Source: Gymnorhina tibicen
Taxonomy: Eukaryota > Chordata > Aves > Passeriformes > Artamidae
Reading direction: 5' to 3'
Assembly: GCA_013399875.1 (NCBI GenBank)
Contig: VXAZ01009370.1
Location: 1,453,421 to 1,517,420 of the forward strand
Length of the DNA: 64,000 nt
Shown here: positions 25,801 through 37,985 of the stretch, piece after piece
Layout of the letters: each line of letters begins with the position of its first letter
Numbering within the stretch: position 1 is the stretch's first letter
The notes under the pieces: generated by a model
Seen by the model: only the letters and a program-made list of their open reading frames with translations
The model's database searches: none
Told to the model about the DNA's origin: nothing
Position numbers and translations under genes: made by a program

Positions 25801-28800
25801 TTAATAAAAGGGTTTTTTTCTCACAGGTCACACATGCAAGCAGGGGAAAAAACAAAACAAAACAAAACAAACAAACCACGAACCAGCAACCCAAATGACT
25901 TTCCCACTTCTGGTGAACTTTTCCTCTGAAAAGGTTGGGCTGTTGGGGAGCCACGATCCATGGCAATCCACTTTTCCTCAGCCACGGATCGTTACTCCAG
26001 GATGGCACCAAGGCCACGTCTGCAGCAAATGCAGTGAGCCCGGTTCAGCCTGGGAAACTTCTCTGAAGGCAAAGCCAAAGCTCTCTGCTTGGTAGGGCCT
26101 GTGTGTTTGTGAGGTTGTACCCTACTCCTGTTTGCAACAGCGTGGGGAATATCACGAGAGCCAAGCTGGGTTCTCCGGGAGATTTTGCATGCAGGAAGCA
26201 TTCACTGTGGCAAAATTACTTTAAGCTTCTGCACGGATTCCTTGGATTTGAACAAAAATCCTGCCATTATAGAGATCCTGAGAAGAGACTGGTCCAAAAC
26301 CTCTCTGCAATACCACTGCTGCCAATGCCAGGGACTCCTCTTGAAATTACAGGTGCTGTCTGCTCATTTTTACTGCCAGTAGAAGGGGGTTCTGTGGGCA
26401 TTTTCTTGAAAGAAACAGATGTAAAATGCTTCTGCTTGCTGCAACAGCACAATGTTTGCTGGAGGAGGTGGCAGTGTGAGTTAATACATGACAGAAAGTT
26501 TCTTTCATTTAGCTGGGGACACGGGTTTGCTTCACATGAGCTTAAAAACCAGGAAAAAGAAGATTATTTTCTGAAAGTAACAACGTTTCCAAGCCTTGCA
26601 ACTCGATCCCTGTTCTCTTTACGCTTTTATGTATTCCTTGGAGGTCTCGCTTCTGGAACCACGTGGAATCAGAGCGCTGTCAGTTCTCACACGTTTAGGC
26701 ACCACTCAGCCCCGTGCAAAACTGATCCGGGGGCAGCTGGTCAGTGGCAGGGTGGACAAGATGTTCAAGCATTAGGGGAGATTAAAGCACAGGCAGGAAA
26801 GGTGAGAGCAAGTGAGAGCATGTGGAAGGTGCTGATGCAGCAGGTTTCTAACACAATTCTCTGCAAAGGTGAGCTCTCTCTGCTGCCTGCAGGAGACACA
26901 GAGACATAAAATTACTTGCCCCAAGGCACTGCCCATGCTGGAGACAAAACAGACCAGATCTCTGAGGCCAGAAGGTTTCAGGCTGTTCCAGAGAAAAGGA
27001 CGAAATACAGATGCAAACAGAAATGTTTTCTTGGCTGTAATTTAAAAAAAGAAAAATAGAATTTCCTGCTATCTGGAGTAAGTGCATTATAATCAGAGTA
27101 TGGCTAAATCTAATATAGGAGTCAGTGTGCCACCACCAGCAATACTTCTTTCGCAATTGCCTCCAGCTATTGCTACTAGTAGTTCTGATTGCAATTTCCT
27201 TGTACCTTATGTCAATATTACTGGGTCACAAGCGAGGAAACAGGAAGCCTGATAATCAATTTCAGTAGCTGTACAGTCATTTAGCTCGGGAGTTTGGTGG
27301 TTGGAAAAATTTAGACTTCAGCTCCAGTAATTGCAACCCTGAATTAAGACAGAGATATCAATTTCATATGTGCTGTGCACATGCCCACGTGGCCGCAGAG
27401 CCAGGACATGGAAAACTCACTTGTGCTAGTAGGAATATTCCTTACAGGGGAAAAAAAAAGTCAGTATATTTCAAGCTCAAGTATTGTCTTCCCTCTCCAA
27501 ATTCAGCTTATGCTGTTGTCATGGTATAAATGGTTCAAATTCAGGCAGGCTTGGAAGCAAAGAAAAAAATTCATATATATTCAGGGTTATTAATTTTTCT
27601 CCCTGTCTGTTGTTAAGTAACAGGCTACAGCTTTATGATGCTGTAGCACAGACTTGACACGATTATTTGTTTTTATTTTGGAAAATACCCACTAAATAAA
27701 AACTGAGCCTCCTCTCAAATAAACATCTGTCAAACAAGGAGAGTTTCAGGTGAGAGGGGTTTTTCACAGAACCTCCTCTGCCCAGTGAGTGCTGGTGGTA
27801 CCCTGGTGCCTGTCCGCAGCACTTGGGGTGTTCTGCTCCTTCACATCACCCCCAGCAGCCCTGTGTTCCTTTTGCTGTCACCCAGTGGGAAGGGACAGGG
27901 GAGAGAACAAGGTGCTGGCAGCTGAGATTGCATCGGAGCAATTCTTGTGGCTCGTCCCAGCCATCCACCTCTGGGAGATAACTCAGGTGAGACCGAGCCA
28001 AGGGATGGTCCTTGAGGTACATGTGTCCCACGTGGCAGAGAGAGTCCCAAGGGTCTTTCTAAAACCACGCAGGAGACCACGCCTGTGGAAAATACATATT
28101 TCCCACTCCGAAAATGAGGTTTCATTAAAGGCAAGCGGGACCGTTTCTAGAGGACAGCTTCACCTCTGCCATGCCGAGGGAAGTGTGCACTGGCAGAGGA
28201 CAGATCCTTTGACATCAGTCCTTGGTGTGGCTGAGGTTGGAAGTCAGGCAGGTTCCCCCCCAATCTGCCACCCCTGGGGGCTCCTCGCCTTCCTGCTGCA
28301 GCCAGCCTGGATTCCAGCTGCTCCCCAGCTGCTGCCCCAGTGGGGTGAGGAAGCAGTGGGAGCAGGACCTAATCAGGCCCCCCTCCTCTCTTGGCCTGAC
28401 CTGCCATCCTGGTCTGGCGTGGGAACGCGCTGCTGCTGCTGCCTTTGGGCCCTTTCTTCCCTGGCTGAGGAGAATTCTGCCTCCTCTTCTCCCAGCCCCA
28501 GCTAACCTGTCTGGCCGGGCACGCCTGGCTGTGTGCTTCCCTCCCAGGACAGGCTGGTCTTGGTTTCATGCACTGGGAAGCAGAAAGAGCCAAGCTTCCT
28601 CTTGATTTCGGGATCAGAACCTAAAACGGATTAAAATGTTGCTGCTTGAATTTTAAAATGTTGTTTTTCATGACATGATTATGTGACCTACCTTTGTTTA
28701 TTATAAAACTAATACCCCAAGTTACAGTTCAATGAATTCACATTTTATTTGAAATTTTTGTCTGAAGTAGCCTAAAGCTCTTCAAGAAACAATTGCACAA

Positions 28801-31800
28801 AACCATATGAGAGCTGCTAATTTATAATCTGCAGCATCACAGCACAACTGGCTTTTCATTTGGTTAAAAGGAAATGGTTACTTAGAACAACAAAGCAAAC
28901 CATGTGTCCATAGTTTGTATTAAATGCCCTTGGTATTTATTAGGGATACACAATGTATCATCTCGAAAATATTTATTTTCCTGTAATTTCAACAGCAGCA
29001 AAACAAAATGGAAAGTAATACAATGTCATGCCTTTGCCAAACTGTAGCAGATCTTGGGACAATTTCCTGAAGAAAGAAAATTTGGGATCTCGAGTCTGGA
29101 TATTGGCTTAGTGTGACTTGTTTATTTGAGTGTGTACACCAGCCCCAGAACAGAGGTGCTCTCAAAGAACATACAAACATCTTTGCACCAGGAATCTCAC
29201 CCCAGATGCCAGCATCTGGTTTCTGCTGTGTTCAGCCCTTGGGCTTTGGGGAACTTATTCCCTATTTGGACACATTTCCCATTGAATTCAGGAAGTATTT
29301 TGTCTGTCTGAAAGACAGAGCCAAAGAAACCTGTGGAAGCAAGCTGCTATTTTGTCTTGAGAAGACACCAAGTAACTGCTAGAAGGTATTTAATTTTCTC
29401 TGCAGTCCACATGGCCTTTAATCTGATTAATCTCTGGCCCTGGCAATAGAAGATGAAGTTTTGATCCCTTGAACCCAATGGCAAAACTCTCATTCATTTC
29501 ATGAGAGTCAGGATTCAAGCCATGTAGCCAGTCCCAGATGCTCCAGTGCAGAAAAATGTTATGGGCTGATTAGTGCTGAAGTGCCTCCCAGGGTTTGATA
29601 ATTGCTCATATAGCTCTCAGCCTCGGAAAAGCCTGAGACAGATTAATCATGAAACACAGCTCATTGCACCTGTTATTTTCCACATTCACTTTTATGGGAA
29701 GTGCTGCTTCTCTTCCCCAGTCTCAGAGAGGCCGTGCTGGAAGGAGGGGATGGCAGCAGAGGATGCTGGATGCAGTCCACACCAGCACAGCGCAGTGCCT
29801 CAGGCAAAGAGGGGAAGATGGGGAGCAGTTTTGTCGTGGGGGTTAAATATCTGTGGCATGAATCCTCCAAAAGCATTTTTCAGCTAGAGCAGCTCTTGCT
29901 TGAGACAGATGGCTAATGGTCAGCAGAGCCTTTGGGCCCAAGAGGGAAGTTGGTTCTACCCTAATTTTTTTCCCCGCACAAGGAGAACATGACAGCGTTT
30001 CACCATCAGCAGCTGTGGAAAGCGCAGCTTCGGGGGGCAGTTGGATGCAGAGATGGGGCTGCTGGGGCCAGTGCTGGGGCTGGCAAAAGGCTTTAATGGC
30101 TGCGGGACAGAGCAGTGCTCTCTGCTGTGCAGGTTTCAGGAAGCCCAGTTTGGTCTCGGTTGTTTTTTTTAATCAGAACCACTGATAACGGCACGGAGAC
30201 TGAGCAAACTTCCAAGCCCATTAATTCTTCATCGTGTCTCCAATGAAGGCCTGAGAGGGGGCAGCTTTTGTGCAGAACATCTGGTCTGTGGAGCCGCAGC
30301 ACCGAGAGGGCTGCGCTGAGCTGCACCACGCAGGCTGACAAGGCAGAGAGCATTCCTGTACCTCCCCTTCGGCCTGCTCAGAGCAAGGCAGGGCGGTGTG
30401 TGCCCGGTGTAAGTGCTGACAACGGAGACCAGCAGCTCAATTCTGCAGAGCAGAATTTTTTTTCTGAAAAATTCTGTCAGAAGAACCGCTCCCGAAAGAT
30501 GAAAGGGAGCTCCTGTTGCTGTCGTAGCAGGGTTCATTCCCTGCTACAAAGGGCAACGAACACGCAGAGAAACACAACAGAAAGAAGTTTGGTTTTGGGC
30601 TTACTGCAAATTCTAGTTTTCTTCTTCTGTCAGTGCTCTGCAAGGGCTATTTTCAGTTCCATAGTTATGGTGAGAAACGTGGTGTATTTTGATTCCTAAT
30701 TTAGCTTGTTTATCCTGAGAGATTCCAGGATCTTCATTTGAAAGATAAATTCAAACCTTCTTTTTTCCTTTGCAGCCCACATTCCGTAACAAAAACATTG
30801 CATGCCATACTTCATTACAGGGCTTGGAAGACCTTCATGACCATAAATTTAGGAACTTGCAGAACACAATGGACTTTAGGATGGAAACAAGCCAGTTGGC
30901 CTATCTGGTCAGGTCCATCCCTTCTGTTTGAATTAACAGCTGGATTTCACAGTGGGAGAAATCCGGCAGTTCTTTCTCAGGCAAAATTCTCACAGTTGGA
31001 TTTGCCTCCAACCACTGTAGCAAGGGTGGGAGGGAGCACAACTTACTTTGTTATTTTATGTTAGCTCTCCGGGTAAAAAAGTTTCCAGTGCAAGTTCCAT
31101 AGGACTTGGACCTACCCTGCTCTTTAATTTAATGACCCTAAGTGCAAAAAAGAAAGACATTCCCAGTAAAACAGAGACAGAGGCTAGGTTCTTTGTGCAG
31201 AGCAGTGCAGATGGTACCCATGTTCCGGAGAAAGCAATTAGAAGCTGATGCTGAGGCGAAATAAAGAGGTAGGACCATTTGTTGCTCTGAGAATTCTATC
31301 TAGGAGAGGAGGTGCTGGCACAGTTTCGCAGATTGTGTGAGCAGAGATGTTGGGTATAACGTGCAAAGGTCGGTTTCACACGTGCTATTTCAATTCCAAA
31401 GGTAATTATACCAAAGTTAATGGATTTGCAAGGATTTACACCCTCACAGCAGGGAGGAGAACATGGCCCAGAAAAGACACAGAGGGGAGAGGCCAGCTGG
31501 AATGAGCAGCACAGGATTTCCACGTCCTGACTTTGGGATCTGAAGTGCTGATCACAGACAGGGGTTTGTGTTACACTGCCAGAGATGAAGGTTCTGTCCC
31601 TGGGTGCTCAGGGGCACGTGGTTGAGGTTCCCTCTTTTCCCTGGGCTCGAGTGCAGCTGGACCTGGGGTATTGCTGCCCTCAGCTTACAGCAGAGGCTTG
31701 ACACACCCCAAGAGCCCTTGAGGTAACAGCTCTGTACTACTGGAAGATCTGTAGCAGAGTCCTTTCCTCAAGGCTTGTCCCTCCAAACCCCTTCCCCTCT

Positions 31801-33060
31801 CAGTGTGTCCTCTCTGTTGGTAGAGAGGGGGAAGGACTCACAAGATTTGGACCTGAGCAGGCAAGTGGTAGCCAAAAGAGAAACCTTCTGTGACCAGAAA
31901 ACAGTGCAGAAATCTTGATTCTGAGGGAGAAACCAACCTGCTGGGTGGCCGAGGAATGTTGTGGCAGTTCGGGCCATAGGATGGAGCACAACAAAGCAAA
32001 GGCAAGGGGGGAAGCAGCTCTCCAGTGTGGGTTGACCTTCAAATGCTCCTTGAGCACAGCTTCTCTTTATATGAGGAGTTAATGGGTCTCAACGAATAAG
32101 ATCTCTCTGACTGGCAGAAAAATAGGGGAACTTGGCTTTGCTGACAAAGAAAAGGTTTGTTTTCAGCTGTCCTAGTCTGCTTTAATGCTCCCATAATGTG
32201 CAGGAGGTTCTGCTGAGGGAGAGGTCCCTGTAAGTGAGGTCAGCTACTGGCCTGCCTTGGGTGTGATCTGGCCTCTCTTCGCTGGGGGAGAAGAGGGGGC
32301 TGCATCCTTGCCCAAGTACTTTGAACTTCATTCTGAGGCTGATCATCATTTTGCTGTGCAAAAACCACTTCTGTGACACCAACGGCAAAAGCCTAAGAAA
32401 TTAAATCAGAAGAAGTGAAATTGCTGCATAATAACCTGGCGTGGCTCCATCAAAATCTCTCTTTTGTCATGGGAAGCCTTCCTTTAGAAGGATAAATAAA
32501 CAACCCCCCTCCAGAGTCCCTCAGTGAGGCCAAGCCTTGCCTCTCCCCAGAAAGAAACCTTTCATCTTTCCTTTGCAAAGGTATTTATGATCCTAAAGGG
32601 AGAGGTCTAAAGGCTCGTTGCCCCTCTCCGTGCCCCCATCCCAGCAGGCAGGAGCTGCTGTCCCACACCCTCGTCCTGCCCCACCCCAGCCGTGGGACAG
32701 TGCCAGCCCCCGAGCGAGGCACCTCTGCTGGGCTGAGGAAATCCACGGCTCATTCTGGGTCTCTCTCTGCGGTCAGGAAGGTGCCACGAGAGGAGGAATT
32801 GAGCCAAACACAGCCTGCCCGGCCCGCTGATTGTCTTGGAGGGTGCAGAGCCTCGCCCTGCGCTGCTCGTCCCTGGCTTCAGCTCAGCTTTGAACCCCAG
32901 TGCCAAACGGGAGAATATTCACCTGCTCCAACACGGGGCAAAGAGGGATGTTCCTGTGAGATTTTCTTTTTTTTCCTTTCATCACGGCTTTGTGCAAGTG
33001 GCTGGCAGGCTGTGATGGAGCTGAAGAAATAGCTCTGGATTCAGAGAAGAAAGAAACCCA
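22854..33060. other. Intergenic DNA with AT-rich blocks, no gene recognised
   Basis: No exon is supported. Two AT-rich blocks (about 24300-25500 and 28630-28990) are unusually free of repeats and rich in TAATTA, forkhead-like TAAACAA (24524-24530) and CAGCTG words. That is typical of conserved regulatory DNA, but conservation cannot be tested here. A (AAAAC)n run spans 25847-25877. The open frames at 26103-26909 and 27789-28505 are long but unrecognisable (see findings). GC-rich patches lie at 28220-28600 and 32620-32930. Confidence 0.5.
25847..25877 (+). repeat. (AAAAC)n simple repeat
   Basis: Four to five AAAAC-type units followed by AAAC units. Possibly the remnant of a poly(A) tail. Confidence 0.85.
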
Positions 33061-33650
33061 GACTTTTTCCCTCCTTCCCTGAGAAAAAGTAATTTACGTA
33101 AATTTATCCACGACCAGCACACGGCAATAGCTCACAACTTTGTTAATGGAAACCTGGTGATCCATAACACTTGTGTGGGAGACATTTGCTCGGGGGTAAT
33201 ACAATATTAATGTTAATATCAATGATCGATCAGAGGATTTGCAAGAAAGGCATAAAGTATTTAATTATAATTACATTGGGAATGGCTTTGTAATGGCTAC
33301 GACATTTGAATAAGGTCACGTCTAGCCCTCACCCCTGTTATGTTGTTCTATATTAAATGCCATTCACTTTAACTGCTGGAAACCTTTCTGGAGTCGTCAG
33401 AATATAATATACTGCGTAAATTGAAATATGTCCCTTCATTTTTCGAAATATGATTGATATCCTTTGCAAAACAAATGTTAACACCTATTTGTACACAAAT
33501 TTCTTTGATTATATGTTAGGGAAACTAAAGTATGACAGTCTCTCCTAGCAGGCACTTTACTGTGAGCAAAGGACATGGCTATTTGTGAATATTAATTCAT
33601 CTTACAGAAAATGGCTTTGGATCTCTGCTGTAAATCCACTTGGGTGTATT
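33061..33650. promoter_or_regulatory. Candidate conserved non-coding element downstream of FOXL3
   Basis: This is an AT-rich, repeat-free stretch with three perfect palindromes: AATTTACGTAAATT (33091-33104), ATATTAATGTTAATAT (33204-33219, with a 2-bp spacer inside) and TGATCGATCA (33223-33232). The first contains TTACGTAA, the consensus for PAR-bZIP/NFIL3/C-EBP factors. TAAGGTCACG near 33313 resembles a nuclear-receptor half-site. It lies about 2.5-3 kb past the FOXL3 stop. Enhancer function is inferred from motif density only. Confidence 0.3.
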
Positions 33651-36061
33651 TCTGCCTTTCCTAATGCATTAATTCTACACTGATTAGTAGCCATAAACTA
33701 TATTTCCATTGGTCTCTGCAGCCCACAGTGTTCACCTTACCCAGGTGTTGCTCAGGAGGAACTTTTGCTGCCACTGAGCTGTCTTTTGCTAACAGCATCA
33801 ACCAAGAACACAGAGTAACAATCGTATTCGTGTGTTTCACAGTGGAAAAGATGTATTTCAAATATACTGCAGGTGTGTACTATAACTATCAGCCCAACAG
33901 CAGCAGTGCCACGTTTAAAACAATCAGGAAAAAAGACCTGTGTATAAAACACGAATATTTATGTGTAGGCAGGATCCCAGAGGTGCACAAGTACCGACCC
34001 ACAAGGAGTGCATGCAAACACTGAAGCACTAAATGAGGACATGCTCTTCCCACACCTATTTACTACTGAGCATAAACACTACAGGAGCAAATTCTCATCC
34101 CTCTTCAAACGAGAATCCATCTGTCCAGTCCCCCCAGAGGTTTTCTTCTTTTTCTGCTCTCAGTGTAAACAGCAGATCACTTGGGTCTAGCACTTGCCCA
34201 GAATAACCGCTGATTCACAGAGAACTGAAAGCTCCCGTTTGAAGGCAGAATTTGGTCTCAAGAAATCATCCTTTCAAAGTTTGGGAGACATGCAGTGATG
34301 TAATTGAGATGATTTTCCGTTTTCTCTTTTCTGAAGAAGAAGCAAAGACTTTTGCATGCTGCAGAAATGCCTGAGGAGAACAAGTTTTATAGTTTTCCAA
34401 AAAATGAGCATTTATTACCAATCAGTGTGAAATACCACTGATGGTAAATTTTAAGTATATGGCAGGAGTTTCAGCATCATGACAACATTCATCATGCATT
34501 TTTACAACATATAAGTGCAGTGATATTGCTCCCTTTCTCAATAACAATATATAAGAATATATAGTATAAATGTACAGTATATATTAGACACAATGTAAAA
34601 TAACTTAGTGAAATGTCAAAGCTTCTGCATAAAAATTCAAGTCATGCCTGAGCACACCTCTATGCTGAATCTTATCTCATATACCTTCATTTACCTTTAG
34701 TTCCTGTTGCAAAGATAATTTTATCTCTGTATTTAATTGCTTAAAACCATCAGAATTCTTGTCTTTTTTCCATTTATCTGCAGTAGGTGAAGACTGTAGT
34801 AGCCAAGCCAAAGCCAGGATTTTGTGGAGCCTTTGCTAATGCTTGTTCATGTTCTGGGAAGCAATTCATTGTGAACAAGTTGTATAAAAGCAACTTCTTA
34901 AAAGCTCGTTACAGTTCATCATTGTCCATCAGGTTCTGTTCCAAAATCTCCCACTGCGTGTAAATGGTAATGAAGTGGCTTTCTCAGAAATGGAGCTCAT
35001 GAGCTAACATTGATAGCTGGAAATTATAAATATCACCAGTTAAGCTGAAATCATATCAAGCACCACTTTGGTAATTGCTTGCAAGAAGGATCAATAAAAA
35101 TCCATTTAATGGGAATATACAACTTGTCTCAGAGCAGGTAGGTGGAATTTTAGCTTTGCTCAACACTCAACAGGGCTTTTTGCAGTGCCAGGTTTCCCTT
35201 CACACTTGCTAAATGAAATATGGTCAAGGACTTTTCCTGCAGCATCTCAGGAAGATTTCTGATAGTACAAGGGAAGAAGTGGGGGTTTTTTAAACCAAGG
35301 CATTAAGAGACTCTTTGACTGTCACATTACCTATCAAAGCCTACCGGAGTTCAGCATCCTTGCAACTAGGTCTCTTGGAATTATTTTGAATACAAATTCA
35401 CTTCAACAATTTAAACAATTCTGTCCTGAATATAAACACAAATATACTTGAAATACTTATCAATAACTACGTTTTCTAATGAACAATGAATTAAAGCTGC
35501 AAAACAGTTTGAAACAGGATGTTAAAAGAAAAAAATAAGGAGGACAGGGTGATTTTCTGTAATTCCTTTTAAGAAACAAATTTCCACCCCCCCCCCACAT
35601 TCCCAGCCAGTGTAAGTCGACAGAATTACACTGTTTTAGATCAGCTTAAGTTCTGACCTATATACTCCAGTGGAGTTAATCCTAATTTCCACCACTGAAA
35701 GTGGGATCAAAAATTCACTTTGTCTTTAATAAAGCAGTGGATGATAAGCAATTCTCTTCTCTGTCGGATTCTGCTTGAGAAGGGAAATTCTTTGTGGTGC
35801 TAAATGACGTCCAAGACAGTTTAGAAAATAAAGCTAGAATTTCATAAATCTCGGCGTGGTGAAAACCGATATTGGTAACTGTTATTTATGCTTTAATCTT
35901 AGCAAAGTTCTTTGGGTACAGACAGAGCATCAGCTGGTGAGTCCGTAACCCTTTCTGAGCACTGCTTGGGAGGAAAACAAGGAGGCAGGCAGCTGATTTT
36001 CAGTGACACGAGGCTGCTGAACACACTGTGACTCAGACTTTGTTACCACCAATAAATAACA
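33651..36061. other. Region 3' of FOXL3, AT-rich, may hold its 3' UTR
   Basis: No separate gene is recognised. The part nearest the FOXL3 stop would be its 3' UTR. Candidate poly(A) signals on the minus strand are ATTAAA at 35897-35892 and AATAAA at 34416-34411. A C10 run is at 35587-35596, and an AT-only-rich stretch lies at about 34540-34600. Confidence 0.45.
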
Positions 36062-36544
36062 TCACATTGTCCAGAACTGCAGATTAATATGCGGGGCCTC
36101 CAGTAGGTGATATTTATTTTCTTGCATGTTATATTGAGATCTCAGGACAGGCAAAGGGTCGGGGGCTGAAAGGATATAATCGATGCTAAATTTGATTTCA
36201 GAATCCGATTTTGCTAAGGAGGAATTGCTTAGGCTCTGCCTGTTGGTCACGCTGCTTGGAGCAAACCCACAAGGCTCCAGAAGTTTTGGGCCCGGTTCAA
36301 CTCTTTCATGTTTGCTTTCAGAAGAGGAAATGTTGTTCAAAGCAGAGTCCACAGAAGAGATATTGGGGGAAGAAGGACTTTTCACTCCGCTTGGTCTCTG
36401 CTCCTTGTGCTCCCTTTTCACGTTCCTCCTCCTCCGTCTTCTCCTGTAATTCCCATTTTCAAAGAGATCCAGCATGGATTCGCATCCTGTTGCAAAACTC
36501 CAATAGTTTCCTTTCCCCTTCTCCTTCCCTTCTGTTCTGGGAAC
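36062..36544 (-). CDS. FOXL3: FOXL3 coding exon 3 and stop
   Basis: The exon starts with [15 protein letters not shown], which completes wing 1 of the forkhead domain. It continues through FENGNY and seven arginines, then a low-complexity serine-rich C-terminus ending NLQFWTM and TGA at 36064-36062. The first possible ATG inside the exon is Met116, which is internal and not a start. No canonical AATAAA lies close downstream on the minus strand. An ATTAAA (minus, 35897-35892) about 165 nt past the stop and an AATAAA (minus, 34416-34411) about 1.6 kb past it are the candidates I can see for the 3' end. Neither is proven. Confidence 0.92.
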   Translation of the reverse strand, partial: VPRTEGKEKGKGNYWSFATGCESMLDLFENGNYRRRRRRRNVKREHKEQRPSGVKSPSSPNISSVDSALNNISSSESKHERVEPGPKLLEPCGFAPSSVTNRQSLSNSSLAKSDSEIKFSIDYILSAPDPLPVLRSQYNMQENKYHLLEAPHINLQFWTM

Positions 36545-37919
36545 CTGTATTTATTTAAAGGCAGTTCAGTATTTGTATGTGTTACAGATGCTGCTGTTTA
36601 GCATCTGCATTCATTTACATTCAGGAATGGTGTAAACACATATGACAAGACTTTTAAGCCTATTCCCTGTCATTACATGAGTAAGATGTAAGCCTCATCC
36701 TCTTCAATTTGTTATCTATTAGCACACATCAGACAGGGATATACTCCTTATCTCTGTAATTGACAACTCAGAGAGATTTTAAGTGATTTGCAGCTCAGCT
36801 GTTTGTTTCCCTTCTTTCCCAGTGATGAGATTATTGCTGCATATATTTTTTTAGCCATGCACAGTGTGTGTGTAAATACACAGCAACTGATCTTACCTTC
36901 ACAAAACAACTGTTAAGCGATAAGTTATGTCGGATGGAGTTCTGCCAGGCTCTTTGATTTGATCTGTAGTAAGGAAATTTCTTCATTATAAAGTCATAAA
37001 TGCCAGAGAGGGTGACTTTATTTGAAGGGCTTTGCTGGATGGCCATTGCAATTAAGGCAATGTAGCTGGAAAAAGGAAAACTTGCTGTTACACCGTCGCC
37101 CTACTCACAGACTCAGTTTTTTAGGACCACATGAGTACACGTGTTCCTAAATCCTGCTTCCAAAATTCTCCCGGTGGCTCTGCACCCTGACCCCAGGTGT
37201 CCCAGGGAGAAAAGTCCTGAGCGTGGTCGCTGCCTGTCCTCCACAAGCCCCAGGTGACAGGGAGGGGTTGCAGCCTGGCACTGAGTCCCCAGGGCTGCCT
37301 GCCCTGGCACTCAGAGCAGAGCACAGGAGGGTTGCAGAAAGATCACACACCTCTCAAACTCCAGATGAAAAGTTTCCCTGAGCAGGAAGGCTGCAGTGAG
37401 ACAGACCAGGCTCAGAGTCACTGTCACTGGAGACCAGCCCTGCTCATGGAAAGGACCTTGGATGTCCCTGTGAACATCTGCACCGCGCCTCTTCCCACCA
37501 CACCGGGATTTCTGCGCCCCGTTCACCCGCTGGCACACTGAACATTTAATTCCCTTCTCCCAGGGGTCCTGGAGGTTGGAGACCATCTGAGATCTGGAGG
37601 CTTAAGGGCATGCCAGAGTTGCTATGACCCCTTAATGGGAGGAAACAAATCATGAACACTTCACACACAGAAAGGGGGGAAATCTGCCCACTGCGGTGCC
37701 TGCACCCATTGCACACTGCTGGCCCCACGCTCCCCTGAGAGATGTGATCCCACCAGCCCAGAGCTCAGAAACCTCACCAGAGACAGGGGGACTTGGAAAA
37801 ACTTCATCTTACCTGTACGCTGGTCTGGTGAATTTTTTCTCTTCATCAGAACTACAGGTAGGATAATCATCCCCGTCATAATTGAAGCAGTTATAGGGGT
37901 ACTGCGTGTTGTCAAACAT
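36062..37919 (-). CDS. FOXL3: FOXL3, forkhead box transcription factor, three exons, complete
   Basis: The CDS joins, on the minus strand, 37919-37813, 37065-36897 and 36544-36062 (759 nt, 252 residues plus TGA). The start ATG has A at -3, and an in-frame TGA lies 18 nt upstream (37937-37935), so no longer start is possible on this transcript. The forkhead DNA-binding domain covers about residues 32-125. It begins [16 protein letters not shown], has the recognition helix NSIRHNLSL at 78-86, and includes wing-1 residues KGKGNYW at 101-107. It is followed by a heptarginine run (126-132) and NVKR, a likely nuclear localisation signal resembling the basic tail of FOXL2. The serine-rich C-terminal half has no second domain that I recognise. 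FOXL2 is normally a single exon, whereas two introns and the N-terminus [20 protein letters not shown] fit FOXL3. In medaka, foxl3 acts in germ cells to decide egg versus sperm fate; a role in birds is inference. The only alternative is another FOXL-class gene. Confidence 0.93.
36545..36896 (-). other. FOXL3: FOXL3 intron 2 (352 bp)
   Basis: This is a short intron with donor GTAAGA and an acceptor reading AAATACAG. The acceptor has only a weak pyrimidine tract, but it is placed exactly where the conserved CFVK|VPR continuity requires it. No repeat or other feature is visible in it. Confidence 0.88.
36897..37065 (-). CDS. FOXL3: FOXL3 coding exon 2
   Basis: This 169-nt exon encodes most of the forkhead fold, from the end of Ser36 to Lys92. 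It contains helix 1 (IALIAMAI), helix 2 ([15 protein letters not shown]) and recognition helix 3 ([11 protein letters not shown]). The donor AAG|GTAAGA is in phase 0. A frame that reads on into the intron is an artefact of ignoring the splice. Confidence 0.93.
37066..37812 (-). other. FOXL3: FOXL3 intron 1 (747 bp)
   Basis: The intron runs from donor GTAAGA to an acceptor with a good polypyrimidine tract (TTTTCCTTTTTCCAG). It splits the forkhead domain inside the conserved AYSYIAL segment, after the second base of the serine codon. I see no repeat or second gene inside it. The open frames on both strands here have no recognisable protein character. Confidence 0.9.
37813..37919 (-). CDS. FOXL3: FOXL3 coding exon 1
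   Basis: This exon holds 35 codons plus two bases of the split Ser36 codon. It encodes the acidic, tyrosine-rich N-terminus ([15 protein letters not shown]) and the first residues of the forkhead domain (RPAY). The donor reads CAG|GTAAGA, close to the vertebrate consensus. Overlapping open frames across this exon are shadows. Confidence 0.92.
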
Positions 37920-37985
37920 CGTCCTGCTCCTTGCTCAGCTCCTGTGGACTGAGAGAGATGGAGTGATGTTTCTCAGAGCTTGGAC

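Noticed and set aside
27789..28505. 238-codon plus-strand open frame
   Set aside because: It is a GC-rich patch where stops are rare on both strands; the protein is Pro/Ser/Trp-rich low complexity with no recognisable family.
36062..36475. Stand-alone 137-codon arginine/serine-rich protein
   Set aside because: It is the FOXL3 exon 3 frame from internal Met116, not a separate gene.
36831..37046. Stand-alone 71-codon forkhead protein on the minus strand
   Set aside because: It is FOXL3 exon 2 read from an internal Met and on into intron 2; the splice donor at 36896 ends the coding part.
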